From: QWHO01 sp039809865
Lineage (GTDB): Bacteria; Vulcanimicrobiota; Xenobia; Xenobiales; QWHO01
NCBI GenBank assembly: GCA_039809865.1
Contig: JBDHVW010000015.1
Coordinates: 48,736-112,735 of the forward strand
Direction: 5' to 3'
Length of the DNA stretch: 64,000 nucleotides
The position numbers and the translations under genes were made by a program. This document shows positions 25,046 through 33,124 of the stretch, one piece after another. The notes under the pieces were generated by a model. The model had not been told where the DNA came from, made no database searches, and saw nothing but the letters and a program-made list of their open reading frames with translations. The stretch's first letter is position 1. Each line of letters starts with the position of its first letter.

Positions 25046-27517
25046 ATGCGACGACTCATCCTGATCCTGCTCCTTTGTCTCTGCGCTCGAGCCGACGAAA
25101 CCACGCTCTTTGCGCTGCGCGTAGGCGACTTCGCGGATGCCACTCCGTCCACTCCGATCGAGAAAGCCTACTTCCTGTGGGGCACCGACCAGTGGGACCA
25201 GGTCCTGAGCGGCTCCGAAACTTCCCAACGTCTGCTGGCCGTCAGTGCGGCCCAGAATGCCGGGCGTGTCCCCGACCTCAAAGACCTGGCACCCGACGCA
25301 TCCGGCGCGCGCGGCGCCCTGCAGCGCTTCCTGATCGCCTCCTACCAGACCGAGAGCGACTGGCGCGACCGCGACCTCTCGCAACCCGAGCTGGAGGCGC
25401 GTGCCCGCGAAGCCTTCGGGCAGCTCGGGGTGCCGAAGGTGGACGACGATCTGCTCCAACACGGGCTGGTCGAGCTCCCCCTGACTGCCGAGGCGATCGC
25501 TCAATTCTGGGTCCCCCGCCTGGGCCAGCCGGCCATCGAGCTCTATACCAGGAGTTTCGACCCGCTGCTCGCCGCCGGGCCCGGCAACGACTGGAAGTCG
25601 CTCGGCATCTACTACCAGGTGATGAGCCTGAGTCACCTCGTCGGCGTCGAGGCCGTGTTGCAGCAGTATCGCGCCGGCCTCCTGAGCGAGGACGACACGT
25701 TGCGCCACCTGATGGCACTGGCGCTCAAGCTGGACCAGGCTCTGGCCGACCCGAGCAACACCAACAAGCAGATGGCTGCCCGGGGCTTCCTGGGGGTCAG
25801 CTCGGCGCGCGTCCACCGGGCTCTCGCGGGCCTGGTCTCGGGCAAGTCGGTGAGTCCGGTGGAGGCGGCCTTCCTGACCGATCAACTCAACGCCGCCTAT
25901 GCAGCGGCACGCCTGCAAGGGAGCCCGAAGGTGCTGACGGCCGTCCAAACGGACCTCTTCCAGGCACTCTGGTCGATGCAGCGTCCCGGTTGGGACAGCA
26001 CGATGGAGGAATTCCTGGCCACCCTCATCCCGGCCTGGGAGGAGCGCCACGACCGCGAGGCGCTGGTGGTGGCCTATGCCAGCCTGGGTCGCTTGCGCTC
26101 GTTCCAGCACCGCGAGGCCGAGGCGATCACGGCCCTGCAAAAGGCGATCGGACTGCTGGAGGCGAGCGTCCAGGAGTCGGGAAAGGCGAGCGGAGCCCGC
26201 CTGCGCAGTCAATGGCGCGACATTTACGAGCTGTTGGCTCAGCTGCTCTTGAAGACAGGCCGCGACCAGGAGGCAGCCGCGGTCCTGGACCGGGGCGGCC
26301 AGCTCGACACGCTGGCCCGGTTCAACCTGCGCGGCGAGGACGTGGCCGAGGTCGCCGCGCTGCAGCGCCGCGTGGCGGGGCTGCAAGAGCAGAACGCCGA
26401 TCCGACGCTGATCGCCGCCACCCGCGCGGAATACTATGCCGCTCTCGACAAGCTCCAGCGCCAGGAACCGGCTTATCGCCGCCTCTCGGTGCGCCCGGAC
26501 ATCTTCTCCCGCCTGCACTTGCCGGCCGACACGGTGGTCGTGCAGCTCTTCCCGGCCGACGACAAGCTCTACCTGTTCGTGGTGACGAGCGAGGGCATGA
26601 AAATCCGCCGGGTGCCGGTGTCCAGCGCCACGCTGGATGAAGCCGTGACGCGCTTCCGCCGCGCGGTCACCGAATATTCCCGGGGTCCGACCGCATTCGA
26701 TTGGTCATCCGAGTCGGGCCAGGCTCTGCTGGCTCCGATGCTGGAGCTGGGCAAGGCAATCTGGGTGCCGTTGCAGGCGGACCTGAGGGGCAAGAAGCAG
26801 GTCGCGTTCGTGCCGACCGGCATGTTGAGCTACTTCCCGCTGCAGGCGCTGGCGCTGCCCGGGCCGCGCTTCCTGGTGCAGGACATGCAGGTGGCCGTGC
26901 TGCCGAAGGCGGCCGACCTGGAGATTCTGGACCAGAAACCCGCCTCGGGCGGTCCTCTGCTGGCTCTGGGCGATCCTGACGGCTCGCTCCCGAGCGCCCG
27001 CGTCGAGGTGCAGGACCTTGGCCAGTTGCTCCCGGGTCAGACCTACCTGGGAGCTGAGGCCACGGCGGGGCGGCTCCTTGCGCTACCGAAGGGCACCGGC
27101 TACCTCCACCTGGCCACCCACGGCGTCTTGAACGCGGTGGAGCCTATCCAGAGCTACCTGCTGCTGGCGGACTCCCACCTGGCCGCCGGCGACGTCGCCA
27201 ACCTCGATCTGGATGGCGTCCGGGTGGTCACCCTCTCCGCCTGCCAGAGCGCCCTGGCCGACCGCAACCCGGAGCTGGGCTGGGACCTCTTCACGCTGGC
27301 GGACGCCTTTGGCTTCGCGCGGGCGCCGACGCTGGTGGCCAGCCTCTGGAAGGTGGACGACAGCGCCACCCGCGAGCTGATGGTGGAGCTTTACCGGGGC
27401 TTGAAGAGCGGTGCTTCCCGTGGTGCCGCGTTACAGCAGGCGCAGCTGAAAGAGATGGCGGCGCGCCCCCACCCGTTCTACTGGGCGAGTTTCGAGCTGA
27501 TCGGCGACTGGCGCTGA
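25046..27517 (+). CDS. Exported CHAT-domain (caspase-like) protein
   Basis: The 823-residue protein starts at ATG 25046 with a signal peptide (MRRLILILLLCLCARA). Residues about 30-480 are helical with TPR-like character (for example YASLGRLRSFQHREAEAITAL). The C-terminal roughly 260 residues form a CHAT domain: VAFVPTGMLSYFPLQAL, the catalytic histidine in HLATHGV (near residue 692), the catalytic cysteine in TLSACQSAL (near 732) and the closing FYWASFELIGDW. CHAT proteins are caspase/separase relatives. Most are cytosolic; this one should be exported. A frame extension to 25010 contains no better start. Its target is unknown. Confidence 0.85.
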   Translation: MRRLILILLLCLCARADETTLFALRVGDFADATPSTPIEKAYFLWGTDQWDQVLSGSETSQRLLAVSAAQNAGRVPDLKDLAPDASGARGALQRFLIASYQTESDWRDRDLSQPELEARAREAFGQLGVPKVDDDLLQHGLVELPLTAEAIAQFWVPRLGQPAIELYTRSFDPLLAAGPGNDWKSLGIYYQVMSLSHLVGVEAVLQQYRAGLLSEDDTLRHLMALALKLDQALADPSNTNKQMAARGFLGVSSARVHRALAGLVSGKSVSPVEAAFLTDQLNAAYAAARLQGSPKVLTAVQTDLFQALWSMQRPGWDSTMEEFLATLIPAWEERHDREALVVAYASLGRLRSFQHREAEAITALQKAIGLLEASVQESGKASGARLRSQWRDIYELLAQLLLKTGRDQEAAAVLDRGGQLDTLARFNLRGEDVAEVAALQRRVAGLQEQNADPTLIAATRAEYYAALDKLQRQEPAYRRLSVRPDIFSRLHLPADTVVVQLFPADDKLYLFVVTSEGMKIRRVPVSSATLDEAVTRFRRAVTEYSRGPTAFDWSSESGQALLAPMLELGKAIWVPLQADLRGKKQVAFVPTGMLSYFPLQALALPGPRFLVQDMQVAVLPKAADLEILDQKPASGGPLLALGDPDGSLPSARVEVQDLGQLLPGQTYLGAEATAGRLLALPKGTGYLHLATHGVLNAVEPIQSYLLLADSHLAAGDVANLDLDGVRVVTLSACQSALADRNPELGWDLFTLADAFGFARAPTLVASLWKVDDSATRELMVELYRGLKSGASRGAALQQAQLKEMAARPHPFYWASFELIGDWR

Positions 27518-27530
27518 CGGGACGCGGCAT

Positions 27531-27660
27531 CACCCGGTGGTAGCACCCCTGCTACGGGCAACTCGTGCTAGCACCACTCGGGTGTAGCCCCCTGCTACGG
27601 GCAACTCGTGCGAGCATGCTCGCACCACTCGGGTGTAGCACCTGCTACGGGCATGCTCGG
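27531..27660. repeat. Tandem palindromic repeat between convergent genes
   Basis: Two and a half tandem units (27541-27584, 27585-27635, 27636-27660) share TAGC-CC-TGCTACGGGCAACTCGTGC and CACCACTCGGGTG. Each unit carries dyad symmetry: TAGCACCCCTGCTA, GTGCTAGCAC in unit one and the perfect 18-bp palindrome GTGCGAGCATGCTCGCAC (27608-27625) in unit two. The block fills the gap between the converging CHAT and desaturase genes, so it may work as a bidirectional terminator or be a REP-like mobile repeat. Confidence 0.8.
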
Positions 27661-27668
27661 TGATGTTG

Positions 27669-28700
27669 CTAGCCGCCGTCGGTGGTGCGCACGTCCTTGA
27701 CCTGGGTCTTGCCGTCCAGGCGCTGCGAGTAGTCCTCTTCCCACTTCTTGTGGGCGTGGTCGGCGAAGTCTTTCAGCGTGGTGCGCTGCATCTCGAGGAA
27801 CTCGGGCTTGGTGATCTCGCCAAGGGCGAGCTTCTTGGTGGCCACGTCGTTCCAGGTCTCGGGCTCGGCGCCCGTGAGCTTGAAGTAGACCTTCTCCAGC
27901 TTGCGCCAGCCATCGTACTTCTCCATCAGCGGGTTCCACATGCCGTTCACGATGCAGTAGTTCGTGGCCCACGGCATGTCGTGGTGCTCGGCGTGGTCCT
28001 TCTTGCTCTGGGCCAGGTGCAGCTTCTGCATCACGCGGCCGAGCAACGGCGGATTCTCGGAGTGCGTCCAGCGGTGCGAGCCCTGCGCGAACATACCGCC
28101 CGCCAGGAAGCTCAGCGCGAAGCTGGAGACCGCGAAGTGCGGATTGGCGATGGCGACGCCGGCCATCGCGGGCGCCAGGAAGATGCCGGCGCGGGCGCAG
28201 TTGGACACGAACGGCGACTGCAGCAGACTGTAGTGGTCGCGGTGATGCATCTGGAACTCTGCCGCCAGCTTGCCGATGTAAGGCGTGGTGGGCTTGGGAT
28301 AGTTGTCGATCCAGTGGTGGAAGACGCCCGACGCCAGGTCGGTGGCCGCGTAGCCCGCCACCAGCGAGGCGGCGGTGACGCCAACCCCGATGAGCTTGCC
28401 CGTGAGGCCCGGAAGGGCGGCGATCTGGGCAGCCACGTTGATCCCGGTCCAGATAGCCGAGCCGGTCATCAGAGTGGCGACCCCAATATCCTTGGCGGTC
28501 GGCTTCACGCCTTTGAACTGGGCTTCGGTCTCGGCCGACATATCGTAGCGGCCTCCCCGGAGGAACTCGCCTTTGTAGGTGAGGACGTCGCGCGAGCTGG
28601 CGTTCTCGTCTTTGGGCTCTTCCGAAACAGCAGGAGTTTGCGAATTGGCGGTGGCAACAGTGGGAACTCGGAATTGCTGGGGAGCGACGGCGACTTGCAT
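27669..28700 (-). CDS. CarF/TMEM189-type lipid desaturase (plasmanylethanolamine desaturase-like)
   Basis: The 343-residue membrane protein shows the His-rich pattern of the Lipid_desat family: ATDLASGVFHHWID, FQMHHRDHYSLL, GSHRWTHS and KDHAEHHDMPWATNYCIVNGMWNP. In CarF and animal PEDS1 these histidines bind two irons and introduce the vinyl-ether double bond of plasmalogens using O2. Four or so hydrophobic segments lie between the motifs. The N-terminal 70 residues (MQVAVAPQQFRVP onward) are a Pro/Thr/Ser-rich extension. No other ether-lipid gene is in the window, so the exact substrate is open. The purine-rich GAGAGAG upstream is the likely ribosome binding site. Confidence 0.8.
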   Translation of the reverse strand: MQVAVAPQQFRVPTVATANSQTPAVSEEPKDENASSRDVLTYKGEFLRGGRYDMSAETEAQFKGVKPTAKDIGVATLMTGSAIWTGINVAAQIAALPGLTGKLIGVGVTAASLVAGYAATDLASGVFHHWIDNYPKPTTPYIGKLAAEFQMHHRDHYSLLQSPFVSNCARAGIFLAPAMAGVAIANPHFAVSSFALSFLAGGMFAQGSHRWTHSENPPLLGRVMQKLHLAQSKKDHAEHHDMPWATNYCIVNGMWNPLMEKYDGWRKLEKVYFKLTGAEPETWNDVATKKLALGEITKPEFLEMQRTTLKDFADHAHKKWEEDYSQRLDGKTQVKDVRTTDGG

Positions 28701-28748
28701 TTTGTGTATCTCTCTCTTTCGGGGCCTTTCTAACTCAGGCCCCTGAAA

Positions 28749-29921
28749 TCAACCTGAAAACTTCTCCACCAATTTCTGCCAATACGCGGTACTGAAGCGG
28801 TCGGGGGTGGAGAGTCCCCCCAGGGCCGCTGCTTCCTCGGCAGCCCGCGCAGTCTCGTTCATCCAGCTCACCACATCCACGGGATACTTCCCCACGGCCG
28901 TTTCCGCCGAGGTCATATAGGCGTTGGCGCCATCCAGCACCGCGCCCGTGACATCGGCCAGCTCGGCTCTTTTGGGGGAGGGATTGTCGATCATCGAGTC
29001 CATCATCTCGGTGGCCACGATGACCGGCTTGCCCATCTCGCGGCACCGCGCCACGATCATCTTTTGCAAAACCGCCACGTAGTGCGGCGGAGTCTCGACC
29101 GCCAGATCGCCGCGCGCCACCATGATGACGTCAGAAGCGGCGATGATCTCGTCGAGGTTCTTGAGGGCCAGGGCGTCCTCGATCTTGGCCACGATGGGGA
29201 TGTCCTGGCCGCGCTCGTTGCAGAAGCGGCGAACGTTGTCGATGTCCTCGGCGCGCTGCACCTTGGAGACCGCCACCATGTCGATCCCGTTCTTGAGGCC
29301 CCAGGTGAGGTCGGCCTTGTCCTTGTCGGTGAAAGCATCCATGCGCGTCTGCGCGCCCGGCACGGCCAGCCCGCACTTATCGGTCAGACGCCCCGCGCCC
29401 GTGACCTCGCACTGCACGCCGTTCTCATCGTTGGAAAGAACCCGCAGCGCGACGGCGCCGTCCTTGAGCAGAATCTTCTTGCCCGGCGTCATGGCATCGC
29501 GCAGGTGGACCGGCTCGAACTTGATGTCGCTGTCACCCAGCGTCACCTTGTCGCCCTTCGCGAGGGTCCGCTCCCCGCCCGGGAAGCTGCCCAGGCGCAC
29601 CTTGGGCCCGCGCATGTCGAGCATGATCGAGGCTTTGCGTCCCGTGGCCTGGGAGGCGGTGCGCACGTTGGCCACCAGCTTCTCGCCGTCCTCGTGCTTC
29701 ATGTGCGAGCAATTGAGGCGCGCGATGTCCATGCCCGCTTCCAGCATCTTCATCAGCGTGTCGCGATCCGACGAAGCGGGACCCAGCGTCGTGACGGAGC
29801 GGGTCTTGATGTCGTCCGGCTTGCCGGGACCGTGAAAGATCTCCTGAGCGGCGGCCTGGGTCACCGGACCCGCGCTGCGCGGCTGGACGAACAAAGGCTG
29901 CATCGACATCGGGACGATCAT
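28749..29921 (-). CDS. pyk: Short, divergent pyruvate kinase
   Basis: The first 370 of 390 residues follow the pyruvate kinase barrel: VTTLGPASSDRDTL, MDIARLNCSH, DMRGPKVRLG, IVAKIEDALALKNLDEI (metal-binding Glu) and VIMVARGDLAVETP (metal-binding Asp), then ATEMMDSM and SAETAVGKYPV. The last two replace the usual ATQMLDSM and SGETAxGKYP. The allosteric C-terminal domain, normally another 100 or so residues, is missing, so the enzyme should lack the usual regulation or be only a relative of pyruvate kinase. An unusual 30-residue leader MIVPMSMQPLFVQP precedes the barrel. The ATG is preceded by TAGAGT plus six bases. Confidence 0.8.
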   Translation of the reverse strand: MIVPMSMQPLFVQPRSAGPVTQAAAQEIFHGPGKPDDIKTRSVTTLGPASSDRDTLMKMLEAGMDIARLNCSHMKHEDGEKLVANVRTASQATGRKASIMLDMRGPKVRLGSFPGGERTLAKGDKVTLGDSDIKFEPVHLRDAMTPGKKILLKDGAVALRVLSNDENGVQCEVTGAGRLTDKCGLAVPGAQTRMDAFTDKDKADLTWGLKNGIDMVAVSKVQRAEDIDNVRRFCNERGQDIPIVAKIEDALALKNLDEIIAASDVIMVARGDLAVETPPHYVAVLQKMIVARCREMGKPVIVATEMMDSMIDNPSPKRAELADVTGAVLDGANAYMTSAETAVGKYPVDVVSWMNETARAAEEAAALGGLSTPDRFSTAYWQKLVEKFSG

Positions 29922-29927
29922 GCGGTC

Positions 29928-29961
29928 ACTCTACCGGGAAGGGCTGAAAAGAAGCTATAAT
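29928..29961. promoter_or_regulatory. Divergent leaderless promoters
   Basis: On the minus strand TAGAGT (29928-29933) lies six bases from the pyk ATG. On the plus strand TATAAT (29956-29961) lies six bases from the ATG at 29968. Both match the window-wide TANNNT-N6/7-start pattern. No convincing -35 element is seen for either. Confidence 0.6.
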
Positions 29962-29967
29962 GTGGGC

Positions 29968-30303
29968 ATGTGCCCCGTCCCCACGCTGGATCTCCAGTCC
30001 GCAGTGCTGGACGTGATGCTCGACCCGCTGCGCCAGCATTTTCAGGTCGAGGTAGAAGGAACGCGCGTCGTTATCGTTTCTCACGCCAGCGGCTGCTGCA
30101 TCTGCGACTATCACGCGCAGCTTCGCGAGTCGCTGAGCGCGCTCATGGCCTCGCTACCCGGAGTCACCGCGACCTACCACCAAGATTGTTATCCCGCTGA
30201 CTTCAAACCTCGGCGAATCGAGATGGTCAGCCTCTCGGAAGCGCTAATACAGTATCCGCCAAGCCTGCACTGGGATGTCGAGGTGCTCGTCACGAAGTCC
30301 TGA
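29968..30303 (+). CDS. Small cysteine-containing protein of unknown function
   Basis: The 111-residue protein starts at ATG 29968, six bases after a perfect TATAAT. It contains a CCICDYH motif near residue 43 and another Cys near residue 75, with a ferredoxin-like or RRM-like alternation of strands and helices. I do not recognise it. It is followed after two bases by the ZipA-C-like gene, so the pair is surely co-transcribed and may act together. Confidence 0.65.
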   Translation: MCPVPTLDLQSAVLDVMLDPLRQHFQVEVEGTRVVIVSHASGCCICDYHAQLRESLSALMASLPGVTATYHQDCYPADFKPRRIEMVSLSEALIQYPPSLHWDVEVLVTKS

Positions 30304-30305
30304 GG

Positions 30306-31184
30306 ATGGATAATCTCTACATTTCCACGTCCGTCCACGCGCGCGAGCGCGCTGGCAAGCTTGGCGAGCCTTCCGAGGACGCCCGCCACATCCTGGGGGA
30401 GCTGCCCTTCCCGCCCCAGGAGCCAACGAACGAATATCTGCCCGACGAGAAGGCCTCCTGGGTGCTGACGGCCGAGCTTCCAGGCCCGATGGCCTCGGCG
30501 AAGCTCAACGAAATGTTCTCAGGAGCCTGCAAGTACGGCCGAGACGCGGGGCGCTGGACCTTTCTGGTGTCGAGTGACGCCCCCAAGACGGTCACTGCGC
30601 TCAAGCTCGAATACAGCTATGCAGATGGCCCCTACACGGCCTCCGAGCTCAAGAAGCTCTCCCTGGCCGCCGCCGAGGCCTATAAAGTCGAGTTCACTCC
30701 CAGCCTGGGATTCGTGGAAGGAGCGGCGCACAGCGCAGAGGTGGCTCATCTCATCGAGGAGTGCGAGGACCGCTGCGCCACCATCACCCTGGTGGCGCCT
30801 CCCGAAGGCTTTCCAGGCCCCGCGTATTGGGACGCCCTCAACTCGCTCGGCCTGGAGTGGGGCGACATGGACTGCTTTCACTGGAACAACCCGACCGACC
30901 TCGGCGGCGACCAGCTCTTCAGCGTGCAGACGAACACGGAGCCGGGCTACTTTCTCCCCGAGCAGCTGACCACCGTGGAGGACCTGGTCTTCAACTTCGA
31001 TGTGGCCCGCACTCCCTTCCCGGACCTGGTCTACGCCGCGATGCTCCGGGCCGCGCAGTATTGTCAGAAGCGCCTCGGCGGCACCGTCCAGGAGGAGGAT
31101 CCTGAGGTCGTGGCCCGCATCGTGGCGGCGCTCGCCGAGGCGGGACTCACTCCGGGCGAGAGCGCCGTTCTCCAACTGCTCTAG
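30306..31184 (+). CDS. Protein with a ZipA C-terminal-like domain
   Basis: This 292-residue protein has no membrane segment. Residues about 160-275 resemble the FtsZ-binding C-terminal domain of ZipA: a helix then LGLEWGDMDCFHW, LFSVQTNTEPGYF, a VEDLVFNFDVAR strand with FPDLVYAAMLRAAQYCQKRLGGTV, and the trailing acidic segment. In ZipA the matching elements are GEMNIFHR, LFS.AN..EPG.F and the A..LA..L.G helix. The N-terminal half is a second alpha/beta domain with no motif I recognise. The similarity is by eye and distant; the fold may be shared without the function. It is followed by about 120 bases that hold no gene. Confidence 0.5.
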   Translation: MDNLYISTSVHARERAGKLGEPSEDARHILGELPFPPQEPTNEYLPDEKASWVLTAELPGPMASAKLNEMFSGACKYGRDAGRWTFLVSSDAPKTVTALKLEYSYADGPYTASELKKLSLAAAEAYKVEFTPSLGFVEGAAHSAEVAHLIEECEDRCATITLVAPPEGFPGPAYWDALNSLGLEWGDMDCFHWNNPTDLGGDQLFSVQTNTEPGYFLPEQLTTVEDLVFNFDVARTPFPDLVYAAMLRAAQYCQKRLGGTVQEEDPEVVARIVAALAEAGLTPGESAVLQLL

Positions 31185-31308
31185 CCAAAAAACTGTTTCC
31201 ATCCAGGAGGCCGCCTCGAAGGCAATTCCAAGGGATGTTTCCAGGATAGGGCCATCGAAGTCGTGATCAAAATGATCCCCGGCCCGCCCATTCTGCTGCG
31301 CCTGCCGG

Positions 31309-32427
31309 CTACACCAGAGTAATCTTGCCCTGAACCACGGAGCGACTGGCTCCCGTCGCTCCCGGCACGCCGGTGCGCCGGCCGTGCATCGTCTGGTGGC
31401 CCAGCACCGCGAAGGCCACCGCCTCGCGCGCCTCCGCGGGCACCCCGAATTCATCGTAGCGCCGCAAGCGAACCCCCTCGGGCAACCGCGAGCGCAGCTC
31501 CTCCATCAGCGTCAGGTTCTCCACGCCGCCCCCCGCGGCCACCAGCTCGGCCGGGCCCTTCACGTAGCTGCGAAGCGCGCGCACGATCGTCTCCGCGGTA
31601 AACGCCGCCGACGTGCGCATCAGGTCGCGAGCGTCGCAGCGCCCGAAGAACCGGGCCGCATACGGGCGACCGAACTCCTCGCGGCCCGTCGAGCGCGGCC
31701 CCGTCAGCTCGAAATAGGGGTGGCGCATCATCTCCTCGAGCAACTCGGGCTGCACCGTGCCCGTGGCCGCAAAGGCGCCTTTCGCGTCGCAGGGGGTGCT
31801 CAGCACGCGCTCGGCCAGCGCGTCCATCATGCAGTTGCCCGGACCGGTATCGCAGGCCTGGATGTCGCCCTGGCGGGGGATGAACGTAAAGTTGGAAATT
31901 CCCCCGATGTTCAGGGCCACCCGGTCGATCGCGTCCGAGTGCAGGATGGCCGCGTCCGCAAACGGCACCAGGGGAGCCGCCTGCCCGCCCACGGCCATGT
32001 CGGGCGCGCGAAAATCGCTGACCACAGGCACGTTCAGCCGGGCGGCGATCTCGGCCGGCTCGCAGATCTGCAGCGTGGCGCGGATCGGGTAGCCGCAAAA
32101 GTCGTGCACGGCGGGGACGTGGGCGATGGTTTGCCCGTGGGTGGCGATCAGGTCCGCCTCCCCCACCGTGCGCGCGGCCTCCGCAAACAACTGGCCCAGC
32201 AACACGTTCATGCGCGCCACGTCCACCACGCTGGCGCGGTGCTCCATAAGCGCGAACACCATCTCGCGCACCTTCGGCGGATACGGCGTGCAGGTGAACT
32301 GCAAGAACTTGGGCCTGGGGGAAGCGCCTTCGAACTCGACCAGAGCGGCGTCGATCCCGTCGGCGGACGTGCCGGAGATCATGCCGATCACCCTGGGATT
32401 GGCTGTTGCGCGGTAGGCTTCGATCAT
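31309..32427 (-). CDS. anmK: Anhydro-N-acetylmuramic acid kinase
   Basis: AnmK phosphorylates and opens 1,6-anhydro-MurNAc to MurNAc-6-phosphate in cell-wall recycling, in the cytosol. The 372-residue protein starts at ATG 32427, which overlaps the ubiE TGA. Family motifs are visible: VIGMISGTSADGIDAALVEF at the N-terminus, ATHGQTIAHVP, RVALNIGGISNFTFIP, DTGPGNCMMDALAER with the catalytic aspartates, and VAAGGGVENLTLM near the C-terminus. It is the last gene of the menaquinone operon and probably only rides along with it. Confidence 0.93.
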   Translation of the reverse strand: MIEAYRATANPRVIGMISGTSADGIDAALVEFEGASPRPKFLQFTCTPYPPKVREMVFALMEHRASVVDVARMNVLLGQLFAEAARTVGEADLIATHGQTIAHVPAVHDFCGYPIRATLQICEPAEIAARLNVPVVSDFRAPDMAVGGQAAPLVPFADAAILHSDAIDRVALNIGGISNFTFIPRQGDIQACDTGPGNCMMDALAERVLSTPCDAKGAFAATGTVQPELLEEMMRHPYFELTGPRSTGREEFGRPYAARFFGRCDARDLMRTSAAFTAETIVRALRSYVKGPAELVAAGGGVENLTLMEELRSRLPEGVRLRRYDEFGVPAEAREAVAFAVLGHQTMHGRRTGVPGATGASRSVVQGKITLV

Positions 32428-33089
32428 GGCTTCGTGGCCACGTGCAGGGTGGCGATTCCCCCCGCGAGGGGGATGATCCGCACGTCTTTCAGCCCGCACG
32501 CCGTCATGGTGCGGGCGATCTCCTCGGGCGGGATGAACTTCGAGATGGTGCGCGCGAGATACCGGTAGGCGGTGAAATCACCGCTCACCAGGCCGCCCAC
32601 CAGCGGGACGATCACGTGCAGGTAGACGGCGTGGAGCAGCCCCAGGACTCCCGGCGGGCGCGTCAGCTCGAGCGAGACGATCCGGCCGCCCGGCTCGAGC
32701 AGACGGCTCATCTCGCGCCAGAGCCCCTCGAGGCTCTCGACGTTGCGCAGGCCGAAGGCCACCGTGGCGCCCTGGAAGGAGTTGTCCGGCAGAGGCACCC
32801 GCAGGGCGTCCGCGTGGATGAACTCGATGTCGGGGAACTTCTTGCGCGCACGGACGAGCATCGCCTCGGAAAAATCCACCCCCGTGACGCGCGCGGGACG
32901 CAGGTCGGCCGCCAGATCACCGGTGCCGCAGCACAGGTCGATGGCGGGATCGCCGGGCTGCAAACGCAGCTCGAGCACGGCGCGTCGGCGCCAGCCGATG
33001 TCCAGACCCAGCGACAGAAGCCGGTTGACCAGATCGTAACGCGGCGCGATCTGGGAGAACATCTTCTCCACGGTTGCGGCGGGAGGCAT
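32424..33089 (-). CDS. ubiE: Demethylmenaquinone methyltransferase (UbiE/MenG)
   Basis: The enzyme adds the ring methyl group from SAM in the last step of menaquinone synthesis. The 221 residues contain VEKMFSQIAPRYDLVNRLLSLG, the SAM-binding loop AIDLCCGTGDLAADL, VTGVDFSEAML, and NSFQGATVAFGLRNVE, a standard UbiE/MenG set. It lies downstream of mqnC with a 35-base spacer carrying heptamer repeats, and its stop overlaps the anmK start. The presence of futalosine genes next to it fixes menaquinone rather than ubiquinone as the likely product. Confidence 0.93.
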   Translation of the reverse strand: MPPAATVEKMFSQIAPRYDLVNRLLSLGLDIGWRRRAVLELRLQPGDPAIDLCCGTGDLAADLRPARVTGVDFSEAMLVRARKKFPDIEFIHADALRVPLPDNSFQGATVAFGLRNVESLEGLWREMSRLLEPGGRIVSLELTRPPGVLGLLHAVYLHVIVPLVGGLVSGDFTAYRYLARTISKFIPPEEIARTMTACGLKDVRIIPLAGGIATLHVATKP

Positions 33090-33100
33090 CTACCTCGGAC

Positions 33101-33121
33101 CCACTGCCAACTGCCAACTGC
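33101..33121. repeat. Tandem heptamer repeat (CAACTGC)
   Basis: Three tandem heptamers, CCACTGC-CAACTGC-CAACTGC, fill the spacer between mqnC and ubiE. The same unit occurs at 42982-42995 and, inverted, at 47538-47565. Confidence 0.7.
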
Positions 33122-33124
33122 TGG

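Noticed and set aside
27531..27660. Possible CRISPR array
   Set aside because: The units are adjacent and palindromic with no variable spacers, and no cas gene is present.
31185..31308. Gap after the ZipA-like gene
   Set aside because: I looked for a small gene, RNA or terminator in these 124 bases and found nothing convincing.
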